Position numbers and translations under genes: made by a program. From the NCBI GenBank assembly GCA_903813345.2, contig CAIIXF020000010.1:27118425-27182424 (forward strand): a DNA stretch of 64,000 nt, written 5' to 3'. Below, piece after piece: positions 43,981 through 54,406 of the stretch. The stretch comes from Owenia fusiformis (Eukaryota > Annelida > Polychaeta > Sabellida > Oweniidae). Position 1 is the stretch's first letter. Every line of letters begins with the position of its first letter. The notes under the pieces are model-generated. The model saw only the letters and a program-made list of their open reading frames with translations. It was not told where the DNA came from and ran no database searches.

Positions 43981-46900
43981 TTATGAGTTGCATTGCAAGC
44001 ACGAAGCACGGAGGTGGTATTGCTCTTGCACGATAAGTGAAACCCCTCTCAAAAAATCTAAAGACCGGGGATCATTTCTAAAGTTAATCCCTAAAATGTT
44101 GTTAATATTCATCTCTATACCAAACTTTTGGCAGTGCTCATTTAGTTTACGTCTAAACGGGGTATAGCTATTTGCTGTGCACGTTAACATAAAATGGATG
44201 ACATTTTCCTGTTGAAACGTATTACACATATAACATAATTTTGACTTGTTTTCTCCGCCTCGATATTTTGTTCCTAGAGTATGTTCGTTTGTCAGAAGTT
44301 TAACCATAATTTTGCAACCACCGAGGGCAACAGGGAACTTTCTGGCAACACACCACCATATATTTGGACTCAAAGACCTAAAATCATTCAACCTAAATAG
44401 TTCAAGACCAGTATACATAATTGATCTAACAAACGTCCTCTGTATTTGTGCTGTCGAAAGTTCTGTAAAAACAATTTTCTTCCACCTTTGTTTGGTGATT
44501 CGAGTTTTACAGTATAGCATATCGAGAATGTATTTATCCAAGTTGTATTTTATAGCACATATGAGCATGTTACGGATAGGAGAAAACACATCAAAATTTG
44601 TTTTCATATACAACAATTTTATCAACCGTATCGTGAATATGTGTTTGTAAATATTTGAGCAACGGAGTTGTAAAATACTAAAGAAAAACATCATTCGGAG
44701 GAAATCTATGTAAAAGTCTATATCAAGTAACCCAAGAGGAAATGTTGAGACTGGATTGCTAGCAGATTGGGAAAGGGATTGAATCCTCCGTCCAATGCCT
44801 CTCTGTACTATGTTTAATTGTTCAATATCTTTTTGATGATAATTGATTACCGGAGCACCGTATGTCATACAGGGTATGGAATAAGTTTTGTATATCTGAC
44901 ATGCTGAAGTGGGAACAAGGCCTCCGCATTTACTTCCAATTCCCAGAAGGGCATTAAACTGAGATTTTCCTTTTTTGCATTTATCATTTACATAATTACT
45001 GATGTCATTATCTACAGACAGTGGTATACCAACGTGTTTAGCATAATTAGATTTTTCGATCGGTACACCTCCAATGTTTAGCTTTTGAGTGGCTCCCAAT
45101 TCGATTTTACTGTTAAAAACAAGATATGTGCACTTTTGTGGATGTACTTCATATCTCCATTGATTGCTATGTTTAGTAAGTGCGTCCAATAGGACTTGCA
45201 TATTTTGAAATGAGTTTGATAGGATACACATGTCATCAGCGTAGCATGGACTGACACAGCTGGTGTCTCCTATGGTGGACCCAATACTTAGTTTAATCAT
45301 GGTTTCAATAATGTCAGACATGTATAATTGATAGAAGAGCATTGACAGCACGCCACCTTGATGTACACCTTGGAGAATAGGAAATGAATTTGAGCGCGCA
45401 CCACCTACTAGAACTGCACACCTATAGTGTTTATATAAACTGTACAATATGTTCCAAAGTTTTCCAACAACGCCACTTTTGTGGAGCTTAAAAAATAGAC
45501 CATCTATCCAAACAGAGTCGAAGGCTTTGCGAATGTCTGTTATTGTAATGACTACCATTTTACCCTGTTCGACATTATCTGAAATAGTCTCCTGCACCAA
45601 TAAGGAAGTGTGAACAGATGAACATTTTTCAACTGATGCCCCTTGTAACTTTGGTATCATTTTGTAGATCGGAACTTTCAAGTAAGTTAATAATATATTG
45701 TCAAAGAGTTTACGAAACATTGTCATGAGGGTTATTCCTCTAGAATTATCTTTTATGAGAGGATCTTTGCCACTTTTTGTGAGAGGGATCATTACGCCTA
45801 CACAGAAATTATTTGGGATGTGCTCTGATTGAATAATTGAATTAAATAAGAGAGCAATGGATTCATACATTTTGCTTCCGGCATATTTTAAATGTTCAGC
45901 ACTGATTTGGTCATAGCCACAAGCACGTTTACAATGAAGTGCTTTAACTGCACTGGTGACATCTTCATTGCTAATGCTTACTGCCATACCATCAATTTTG
46001 TCATCCTCGTTACATTTAATAATTGTTCTGATTTTGTTCTCAATGGTGGTTTTAAACTCAGAATCGAAATTTGGCTTATTAAGTGGGGTGGCAAGTTTCT
46101 CAAAATGACATTTCCATTGATTTCTTATCTCATCGGCGTCTGTTATAAGTATGCCATCGTCTGACAAAATAGGACTTACAGATCTCTTTGATGTTCTTCG
46201 ATGTTTATTAACGAGGTACCAATAGAACCGTTGGTCAGTTTGTTCCGATGTATAGAGTTTTTCTAGTTCCTGTTTCTCGTACTCAATTTGGGCTGCGTGA
46301 TAGGTTTTGGAAAATAACTTTTTTGAATCTTTATATTGACTACGCGCTGGATCGGATATATCACGTGACCTTCCCTGAGACACCCATACACGCCATTTTG
46401 TCTTTTTATCTTTTGCTAAAACAGTTAAAGTTGAATTCCAGAACGGCTTTTCATATTTTAAAAATCTCTTTTTTGGTATATGGGCGTTAGAGGTGAGTGT
46501 CAAAATATCTAGTAATTTATCTATAAAATACTCAATCTCATTGCCATTCAGAGACCTTTTAGACATGATAGAATGTAGCTCGGATACAGTATCATTACAT
46601 TGTAAGTTAATTGAACGAGTGTAAGATTCCAAGATATCGTCATTGCTGAGCTTATCCCACGCATATCCTATTGGCGCTTGTATACTCGACCGTCTGTTTA
46701 TCTTAACATCAAAATTTAAAATCGTTAAAATCGGTAGATGATCTGATGTGTTGTCAGGTTCATCTTCAAACACCTTACAGGTAAGTATATTATTAGCAAG
46801 TTGGGAAGAAATAATCACGTGATCAATGTAGCTCACATGTAGTACTTCATTCCTCATCATTTCAAAAGTGTGGGTTGGACCAGTAGTTATCTCCGTCATG

Positions 46901-47712
46901 TCAATTGCAGTTAAGATGTTCCGCTTCATAAATTCAAACAGATTGTAGCCATTGCTCGATGGATCTCCGTGTCCCCTACTTCCAGTTAATTGAACTAGAT
47001 TGCTATTGACATCACCAAGAATAACTACATTGCCATCAATATTAGCTTCTTGAACAAATTGTTCAAGTGAAAATAAGACATCTTCAAAATTATCTATCAC
47101 ACAGTTTTGTTGTGGCAAATACACTGAAAATATGTACAAGGGCGAGTCTACCACGACCGATACTTTTAAGCAAATAATTCTATCGGTACACATTTTCTTA
47201 ACAGGTATAATATAATTATCCAATGATTTGCGCCAAAATATAGCTACACCACCATTGCCCCATACTTTCCCGCAATTAAAATCATTTAAAGATTTGCTAC
47301 TGGAGCTACAACAATTAAAGTCAGGATGGACGGAGTCCAACTTAAATCTATTACAATTGTAAAGTTTATGCTCGGAGAGAGCCATTATATCGCATTGTGA
47401 TAGCAGAGAATTAATATATAGTGACGATACGTTTAAACCTCTGCAGTTCCATTGTATGAGTCTTAAATCATTATTTGATAGAACATTTTGGGAAGTGTTG
47501 ATTGCATTCATATGGGAAGTAAAAATATTTATATGGGCAAGAAAATAAAATAGCAGGAAACACAGATGTATTGGCTTCATGGAATCCATACACTGTATAC
47601 CCCTAAACTGCAAGATGTCGCTCATCCTCGTCAATAGTTTCACCATATCTATTGTTATTGTAGTAGCCGTTTGAGTCGCGGCCGAGCTCATAGGTATCAT
47701 ATGATCGCCCAT
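43981..47712 (-). CDS. LINE ORF2: endonuclease and reverse transcriptase
   Basis: A 1243-codon frame with no break. An APE-type endonuclease comes first: QWNCRGLN near residue 87, LSEHKL, GDVNSN near 235, YIDHVI and SDHLPI near 321. The reverse transcriptase follows: GKDPLIKDNSRGITLM, ITDIRKAFDSVW, QGVHQGGVLS and the catalytic YADDMCILS near 822. Near 1160 is a Cys/His cluster (LCYMCNTFQQENVIHFMLTC) like the zf-RVT finger at the end of many LINE proteins. It would nick target DNA and copy the element's RNA in place. The start is uncertain: ATG at 47712 overlaps ORF1, while a later Met (MDSMKPIHLC, near 47590) lies just past the ORF1 stop. An unbroken frame of this length suggests a recent insertion. 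Confidence 0.85.
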   Translation of the reverse strand: MGDHMIPMSSAATQTATTITIDMVKLLTRMSDILQFRGIQCMDSMKPIHLCFLLFYFLAHINIFTSHMNAINTSQNVLSNNDLRLIQWNCRGLNVSSLYINSLLSQCDIMALSEHKLYNCNRFKLDSVHPDFNCCSSSSKSLNDFNCGKVWGNGGVAIFWRKSLDNYIIPVKKMCTDRIICLKVSVVVDSPLYIFSVYLPQQNCVIDNFEDVLFSLEQFVQEANIDGNVVILGDVNSNLVQLTGSRGHGDPSSNGYNLFEFMKRNILTAIDMTEITTGPTHTFEMMRNEVLHVSYIDHVIISSQLANNILTCKVFEDEPDNTSDHLPILTILNFDVKINRRSSIQAPIGYAWDKLSNDDILESYTRSINLQCNDTVSELHSIMSKRSLNGNEIEYFIDKLLDILTLTSNAHIPKKRFLKYEKPFWNSTLTVLAKDKKTKWRVWVSQGRSRDISDPARSQYKDSKKLFSKTYHAAQIEYEKQELEKLYTSEQTDQRFYWYLVNKHRRTSKRSVSPILSDDGILITDADEIRNQWKCHFEKLATPLNKPNFDSEFKTTIENKIRTIIKCNEDDKIDGMAVSISNEDVTSAVKALHCKRACGYDQISAEHLKYAGSKMYESIALLFNSIIQSEHIPNNFCVGVMIPLTKSGKDPLIKDNSRGITLMTMFRKLFDNILLTYLKVPIYKMIPKLQGASVEKCSSVHTSLLVQETISDNVEQGKMVVITITDIRKAFDSVWIDGLFFKLHKSGVVGKLWNILYSLYKHYRCAVLVGGARSNSFPILQGVHQGGVLSMLFYQLYMSDIIETMIKLSIGSTIGDTSCVSPCYADDMCILSNSFQNMQVLLDALTKHSNQWRYEVHPQKCTYLVFNSKIELGATQKLNIGGVPIEKSNYAKHVGIPLSVDNDISNYVNDKCKKGKSQFNALLGIGSKCGGLVPTSACQIYKTYSIPCMTYGAPVINYHQKDIEQLNIVQRGIGRRIQSLSQSASNPVSTFPLGLLDIDFYIDFLRMMFFFSILQLRCSNIYKHIFTIRLIKLLYMKTNFDVFSPIRNMLICAIKYNLDKYILDMLYCKTRITKQRWKKIVFTELSTAQIQRTFVRSIMYTGLELFRLNDFRSLSPNIWWCVARKFPVALGGCKIMVKLLTNEHTLGTKYRGGENKSKLCYMCNTFQQENVIHFMLTCTANSYTPFRRKLNEHCQKFGIEMNINNILGINFRNDPRSLDFLRGVSLIVQEQYHLRASCLQCNS

Positions 47713-48147
47713 GTGAATGGGAATAATGACCCGTGATTACAGGTATATGTTTAAAATTACTACCCCGTTGACTATTGTAGTTTGAGCGCTGGGTAGATCT
47801 GCGCTGCCATACGCGGCATCCAATTGCCGGGTCTGGCCAAAAATTGGTTGCAAGAATTATCTCTGCTTGGGATTCGGGGATGTTAAGTTTGCATCCGACT
47901 TTATCGTCGCATACACGATTGTGTACAATATCGGCCTTCATGACTCTTATTCCCTTATCCTTGGCATGGTCAACGATCGCAGAACGGATATCATCGTCTG
48001 AAACATTGGAATCTTTTCGAATATTGCTAACATAAACAAGCGTGAACATCAGGTGACTGAAATTCCTGACCTCTGAGCAAGAAGACTGCAAAGGATGTAA
48101 GAAATTCCACTGGATGAATTCTCAAGAAATCATTAAGACACTACAGT
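47603..48147 (-). CDS. LINE ORF1, C-terminal part (5'-truncated)
   Basis: An open frame with no proper start, carrying the ORF1-like motif VCDDKVGCKLNIPESQAEII followed by FWPDPAIGCRVWQRR. The pattern C-x4-GC-x-L-x-x-P then FWP-x-x-x-x-CR-x-W is common before RT ORFs in CR1-like LINEs of marine invertebrates. A Ser/Asn/Tyr-rich tail follows. Likely RNA-binding. The stop overlaps the first part of the ORF2 frame by about 110 bp. Confidence 0.6.
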
Positions 48148-48548
48148 AGAGTGATTAGTCAAGAGCATTGCATGACATGTGATATCAAAGTCAAATATTT
48201 AATAATGAGTTGGAAGAGAGGCGCCTTAAAGGTTGTTGGGACACTTCTCCATTAATGGTGTCAACGTCTATACTCACCACAAACTGCAGCTTAACAAGAA
48301 GCCAATATAATTTTAACAAACGATGTGTAACCCTTTGGTTGACTCGAAAATCTTTTCTTTTCTTTCAAAAGTAGGCACATTTTTTAATTATTGACCATAA
48401 CAAGAAAAATATTGACTGTTGCTTACTGAATTTGATCTCACACTGTCATCCATAGATTGCAGTTTATGCACCTAAAAATGAAGCTGATTACATGCGTATC
48501 AAAGAAATTATTTCAATTTTGGAGGGTTCTGATTTTTGGTTCAGCCTG

Positions 48549-51344
48549 TTGTTGACATATTTCCACTAAGTATTTTGCACTTCGTGACATAGATATATAA
48601 AGCTACCATTTGTAACAACAGGAAATAATTCATGAAAGAGAGCGAGAGGGGAAATGGGAGGGTGGCCCAAAAAGGCCCAGAGCTTTTACTTTGCTCTTTT
48701 TTCATAAATAGGCCACGAATTGGAAAGCTATTTTTGATGAATAAGCAAAGTTCATTTACAAGATTGTTTCTAAAGAAAAAATATTTAATCGGGCCTACTA
48801 AAGAGAATAGTTTAGAATAGTTACACACTCTGAAACTATAGTCAAACAGAAAATTAATATTAAAAGTAGTTAGTATAGCAAGACAAATCGGTAAGATGAA
48901 GAACAAATGATCCAGCTATCCCAGGAGTGTGTACTGCACAAATTGTCCAACGTTGTTTGTTTTGTGCAATATACAAATTGTCCAACGTTGTTTGTTTTGT
49001 GCAATATACAAATGGCTAAATGTTTTTGTTGCGTGTTGTGAACACCTCAGTTCTCCTGAGGTCATTATCTTCAACTATAGCTAATTATTTCTAGATTAAA
49101 GATTACTAGTTGATGAAGTGTGCATTCTAAAGAGAATGAAACGCCTCAGGTAAAACAGTCTGTCATTAATATTCATCATGGCATGTCTGCTAAAATTAAG
49201 CCGTTGAATCCCTCTAACCCTTGGCAATAAAACCTATTTGGACTGCATTTTTGTATACCCGCGGTGCTAGTGAATTGCGTAAGGTTTTAAAGAGGTTTCT
49301 CCCCAGGTATAAAAAGAACAATACATGAAAGCCATGTAGTGCTCTTTACATGCTCATGTGTTTTCAACAAAAAAGCTCACTCAAGCGCAGCAAAACAAAT
49401 CAGTGAAACAAATCAATTATTATACAAGGAGTTATATTGGCTGTTGTACATGCATCATTTGGACAATTCTCCATCTCAATGTTAACAGAATCATTGAAAA
49501 CGCATAACTTTTTCTCCAAGACGATTTCAATGAACTGGAATTTACAAAATTCCCCTTATTTCTAAAAAAAGGACTGATCCAATTGACTCACCTGGAGCCG
49601 CCATATTGTTTTTATACGAGAAGGTTATCGCAACCCTTTAAGATTATCTTTTTCAGGATGACGATGTCATCTTTAGGAAAAAGACCCCATCACACAATAA
49701 GTTATACAAATACGTATTATATGTATATTCAGGTGATACGAGTTAAAATATGATATTTATATATAATATTCATCATGTACTAGTTGAAAGATTTTGCATA
49801 ATGTTGAATGTTCACCGAGGAATATGTTTTTAAAATAACATCCGGGATGTTGCTACTTACAACTTGATAGTAACTAAAATACTAATTATCAAGTTGTAAT
49901 AAGTACTCTTATTTCTATTATTAATTAATAGTAATAATTATCAAGTTATAATTTGCATTGCGTTATACGTCATTAGTTCTTGCAAATTAGCTCTTTATGG
50001 ACCGGTTGCTGTTTTGTCACCAAAACAATATTGTGCAGTTAATTGTTTTTCAAATCAGACATTTAATAGAACTTTATATATTATTACCTTTTTGACACCC
50101 TCTGGGTATATTTAATTTTGAATAATGTGACTTTTGAAAAAATAGCATCATTTAAAAACGTATAAAGATTCTTCGAAACAGGTGGTGATTAACGCTAATT
50201 GATGTCATTACCCATAAGCCCATATTTTTCAAATTGTCCCAAAGTTTCGTGCACGTCATACATACAGAACATGATAAATAAATTATGTATCTTAATTAAT
50301 TTTTCATTTGTATCACGATTGAAAATATTGATAACATGGATAAATAAGTCATGCATGCCAGTAAACATTTTGGAAAATTGAGAAAAAGATGTTTGAAAAT
50401 ATCCATCATCGTTGTGCGCATTAGGCCTCCGCAAGGCATTGTAATACTGCATTACGATACAGATGGCAAGTTGCTAATATAACAAGTATTTAGTAGAGAT
50501 ACATTTTTAATGATTTCTGATTAGATAGTATTTAGTTCTAATTTACTCGCAATGATTCTTGTTCAAATATAATCTTCCCAAACAAAAATAATTGCATAAA
50601 AAATTATTCAACAAGGGGTATTAAACTTCTTCAAGAGTAGAATGGTATTGAATTGTAGTTTGGAAGATACATGTAATGACCCAAATTATGCTGAAAACAC
50701 TGGCTGGCATGAGTTTTCCCTATGGTTATATGGGATATGTGATTTTTAACTTTATCACGTTTCGATAACCATCCATTTTCAGAAGTTGTTAATAAAGTGT
50801 AGAAGAAACTTTTGATATAATCAAATTAAGAAAACTAAGATCCCCTCTTAAGAAAATAAGCCTTACATTTTTAAGAAAGTGACAATGGGGTCCTAATCCA
50901 TATTTATCAGAGAATTGAATTGATATTTTTATTATCAGCGTGAATTATCATGATGAAAGACATGACTGTCTAAAATTACTTGTTGGTCTTTTGTCCCAAG
51001 GTTCTTACCATTTGAAAGGTAAGTCTTCCAATTCTGACCATCTAGTTGAAGTTCGCTGATTAGAAAGATGGCTAATTCACCATTTCACCGTGGGTGGGTG
51101 AATCAAGGAGGTCATGATTAATGTTGAAAATTATATTTAGTTTCTCCAAAGGAGAATTTAAGGTCAAGGGTCATCTAAAATTACCTCTTCAAAATCCGCT
51201 TTATTGAAAATAAATAATTGGGCGATCTTTTATGTTTGGAGTTTCACAATAGTTTTCCTTATCGAACAAAACAAAGGTCAAATGGACTTTTCTAAAATTT
51301 CAATTATTGTTTTGCGTTCAAGTGGATTAAAGATACATTCCCTT
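48549..51344. other. No gene; short repeats
   Basis: 48938-49015 holds two tandem copies of a 35-bp unit (AATTGTCCAACGTTGTTTGT). 49425-49640 matches the repeat at 19575-19805. 49855-49960 has a hairpin of TACAACTTGATA / TATCAAGTTGTA type. I see no gene. Confidence 0.4.
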
Positions 51345-51670
51345 ATGTGTGTATATGTATGCATGTATACGTTTATTGCCCTTTATATAAATGAGATACA
51401 TGTATACATATTATGTAAATGTTAAATTGAAAATAATCACTTTTAACAAACGAACAATGTTGTTTTGTTTTGTTTGTTTTTTTGACTGAGGACGGCGCTT
51501 AGCTACCGCGTAGACGGACGCCTCCGACCAAGATAGGCCTAGTACATAATCCTGTAATTATAACGCAATTAAGAAAAACACTATATTTTACAAACACTCA
51601 TCGTTTTGTTGTTTTTTGTGTGTTTTCTTTTGACTGACGGCGACGCCTGGCTACAACCCTAAAGAATAGC
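51345..51670 (-). mobile_element. LINE 3'-end fragment related to the 43-48 kb LINE
   Basis: 51350-51412 matches the LINE tail near 43140-43190 (TTTATTGCCCTTTATATAAA, GAGATACATGTATACA). Upstream on the minus strand are two related blocks about 150 bp apart (TTTGACTGAGGACGGCGC at about 51481, TTTGACTGACGGCGACGCC at about 51630), so again a tandem-repeated 3' region, but with a different unit. Confidence 0.5.
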
Positions 51671-51727
51671 AATTTATTCAACGTTGGAATAAATTTATTA
51701 ATCTTATTTGTTAATAATTCTACTCAC

Positions 51728-51905
51728 CATCCTTTCTCTTGCTATACCAAAGTCAGCTCTGTTCCTCTGCGCATATCCATTGTCGCAAAACAATTGCGTC
51801 TGTTGTTACGGAAACTTTCTTGGATTACTCAATGAAAGGTCTGCATTAGAGTAATTGCTTTCCTTAACGGCCAAATACGTGTCTCTGCAGCTGCTCGCGT
51901 CAACC
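51728..51905 (-). other. Candidate TATA-driven 5' exon (minus strand)
   Basis: TATATAA at 51937-51931 on the minus strand would place a start near 51905. About 178 bp downstream is a consensus donor (ATG|GTGAGTA at 51728/51727). The segment is GC-richer than its surroundings and includes a 39-codon ORF (MPRYLAEVDASSC...). The downstream gene is unknown; the GPCR 16 kb away on the same strand is one possibility, with no direct support. Confidence 0.25.
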
Positions 51906-51930
51906 TCTGCTAGATACCTTGGCATATCAG

Positions 51931-51937
51931 TTATATA
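51931..51937 (-). promoter_or_regulatory. TATA box of the candidate minus-strand promoter
   Basis: TATATAA read on the minus strand, about 25-30 bp before the proposed start of the exon at 51905-51728. Confidence 0.25.
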
Positions 51938-52827
51938 CTGTACAACACCCGGTCATTGCAGCGAAACCGATGATAACGAACAATCGTGGGAGAATGTGCC
52001 TTCTTCAATTTGAGTCAAACAATAAATAACTTAAGGGCATTTTTCCAATGGGCTATCGAGAGGTTGTATATATCATGAATTCAGAAATATTATACGATGA
52101 ACAATCGATTGATTTACCAAGGCTGTTTACTTATATCATAATATTTCCATCGTAATCATATACACGAGCATCGGGGCATGTCAACAAAATAGCTTCCTAC
52201 GTTGCAAAAGTTTCATTCATCTTTTCACCTCAGTCTTCAGACACGATGTATATTTTGAAAAAAAACAATAACCGAAGGCATCAAAAATAATATAAGCTGT
52301 GTAGAAATGTTTATCAATTTTACACAAACATTATATCTTAACATTAACACTGGATAGATAATTCGATGTCCAGTAAAATAACTATAATCGTATAAAATAT
52401 CAAACTACATGTATACATGAAGAAAAATTCCGCCCTGTATATAGGCAGTTACAAGAATGCAACGGCCCATAAATATTTAACATCCATTACTGTCTTAATA
52501 CACGCTATGGGAATCACTTGATATTTGTCTCATGGGAACATAAATCTATATTCCTCTGCTCTGACACTTTCCACACATGGTTGTTATAATATGGAGGTTA
52601 AGCTACACGTCTTAAGAGAACCCAAACGTGAACGTGCTATATTTCGACCCCCTAGGATTACTGTCCCTCTCTCAATTTACTTTTCCAGAGACCTAATTAA
52701 TATTATTTTCCCTATACTTCGATACTCAATCGGCCAAGTAAACAGTAAAATGGAAGAACTTATCCAAAGAGGGCCATTATTCTAAACGTTCACGTACACG
52801 CTTTTTAAATAAGGCATTAACATGACA
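51938..52827. other. No gene; one dispersed repeat
   Basis: 52600-52790 is the plus-strand relative of 6970-6785. Its open frame (52525-52785) is part of that repeat. The rest is AT-rich. Confidence 0.4.
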
Positions 52828-53742
52828 AAATGTCACCGCCTAGTCACTCACAATACTATGAGTCCAATCTTAAGTCAGATTTGAATTTCTGAGAACTAGT
52901 AGATGATTTTTGAAAGTTTTGACCTTGAGAAGGTCATTGAATGGTATATCATTGAAGGTCAAATCTTAAATCTATAGTCAGATTTGAACTTTTGAGAATT
53001 TGTAGATGATTTTGAAAAATTAATTTGGACAAATGAAGTCTCACTTTTGATCTTTATAGTATTTCCAATGGATAAATAAGTACCCGATCTTTCATTTGAC
53101 ACCAAAAACAGCTCAAACAGACCACATCAGAGTTGACACTAGATCATGAAAAAATATTTTTGATCTATCAACTTATATTTGTCAAGTTTTTAGCCATGCC
53201 ATAGAAAGATGGCATTGTTGTTTGCATTAATTATCCATTCATTTTGATAAGATTTTCAAGCATACGCCATCTTTTAATCCAAGAGTTGTTTAAAACATCC
53301 ACAAATGTGAAAAGTGGTAATTCACTTTTTTCAGTCTCTGAACTTCAAATGCCGTTTTCTATGCGAGTAATTTTTTTTTCAGTTCAGTATTATCCCAAAT
53401 TAAAGTTTTTATCATATTTGATTGGCTGTGTGAGTTACATGTCTCATATAATATTTTGTCCTTTTTCCTTCCAAAATAGGCACATTGCCTGTTTAAAGTA
53501 AGTTGAAAAAAGACCTTTTTGACCATGAGAAGGTCATTGAAGATCAAATCTTAAGTCAGATAACTTCTGACAATTTCTAGATGGTTTTGAAAAAAATGAA
53601 GTCAGTCTAAACAGTATTTGTTAAGTTATTGGAAGTTGTAAGAATTTGTTACAGACGCCAACCGCCGATTGCCGATCACCAACCGCCACCATAAAAAATG
53701 GAGACCATACCAATATGTCACCACTTTTTGGTGGTGACATAA
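52828..53742. mobile_element. TTATGTCACC-family element, copy without the nested insertion
   Basis: The left end AATGTCACCGCCTAG and right end GGTGGTGACATAA correspond to 36246-37604. The body shares GAACTTTTGAGAATTTGTAG-like words and GTCAGTCTAAACAGTATTTG. The site at 53625-53645 is unoccupied where the other copy holds a GTAGCC-type MITE. Confidence 0.75.
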
Positions 53743-54182
53743 AACGTGTATCTTAACCTCCCTATTACTTACAGGATACATGATCTACAGATACCTTCAG
53801 TATATGGTCAAAATTATTAGTATTATTATCAATACCCCGCTTTGAATTGGCATAATTGTTGGAATATCATCAGGGTAACTTCAAATCTAATGTTCATGAC
53901 GAATGCATTTAAATAAAAGATGAAGTTGCAAAGCTGTATAAAATCAAAATATGTCACTTCCAATCTCTTCCTTTATAAACACCTCTTACAAGAACAAGCA
54001 ATCAAATGTTGAGCTTTTATATTCATATTTATACAAGCTGTTGACAAGGGATTGTTTTTCAATTTCCGAAAGTATTAAAGATAACAAATGACGTTCAAAA
54101 AAGTCATAATGCATGGAAAATATTTTTGGCCCACCCTGCATATAAACAGTAGCAGGTGCTCTGTTTTGGCAAATTCTACAAA
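53743..54182. other. No gene; right half of a CAGGGTG-type element
   Basis: TTTTTGGCCCACCCTGCATATA near 54123-54144 is the right end of a CAGGGTG-type element; its left end is missing. The minus-strand frame at 54195-53986 runs across it and is not a gene. Confidence 0.4.
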
Positions 54183-54405
54183 ATACCGAAGACACATATA
54201 ACTATTTTAAATATATGAACCAAATTCGTTAAGCAACAGAATACCTAAGATACATATAACTATCGTAAATATATGAACCAAATTCGTTAAGCAATAGAAC
54301 CCCTGAGACACGTATAACTATTTTGAATATATGAACCAAACTCGTTAAGCAACGGAACACCTATGACATATATAATTATTTCAAATAGACGAACCAAATT
54401 TGTTA
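54183..54405. repeat. 58-bp minisatellite, left block
   Basis: About four units with the core ATGAACCAAATTCGTTAAGC, then AACAGAACACCTAAGACAC and ATATAACTATTTTAAAT. The same array resumes at 56172 after the LINE. Confidence 0.85.
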
Positions 54406-54406
54406 A

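Larger units (their letters stand above)
43130..48200 (-). mobile_element. CR1/Jockey-type LINE, 5'-truncated, full ORF2
   Basis: Minus-strand element with the end of ORF1 (about 48147-47603), an intact-looking ORF2 (47712-43981), and a 3' region (43980-43130). The 3' region holds three tandem units and then a tail with TTTATTGCCCTTTATGAAAA (plus-strand reading) and TATGTATA repeats. The same tail is found near 51360. The 5' end is somewhere between 48150 and 48430. Confidence 0.8.
42872..48548. mobile_element. Older foldback element split by the LINE insertion
   Basis: The left part (42872-42965) has CAGGGGACCCAAAAACAGAA, then AAACTGCAATCTATGGATGA. The right part (48430-48548) carries the inverse (TCATCCATAGATTGCAGTTT, then GGGTTCTGATTTTTGG ending AGCCTG). 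These arms face each other across the LINE, so the LINE landed inside a pre-existing foldback element. Confidence 0.5.

Noticed and set aside
44246-46490. Several plus-strand frames
   Set aside because: Antisense of the LINE ORF2.
48541-48906. 121-codon minus-strand frame
   Set aside because: Low-complexity hydrophobic reading beside repeats, no domain or start context that supports a gene.
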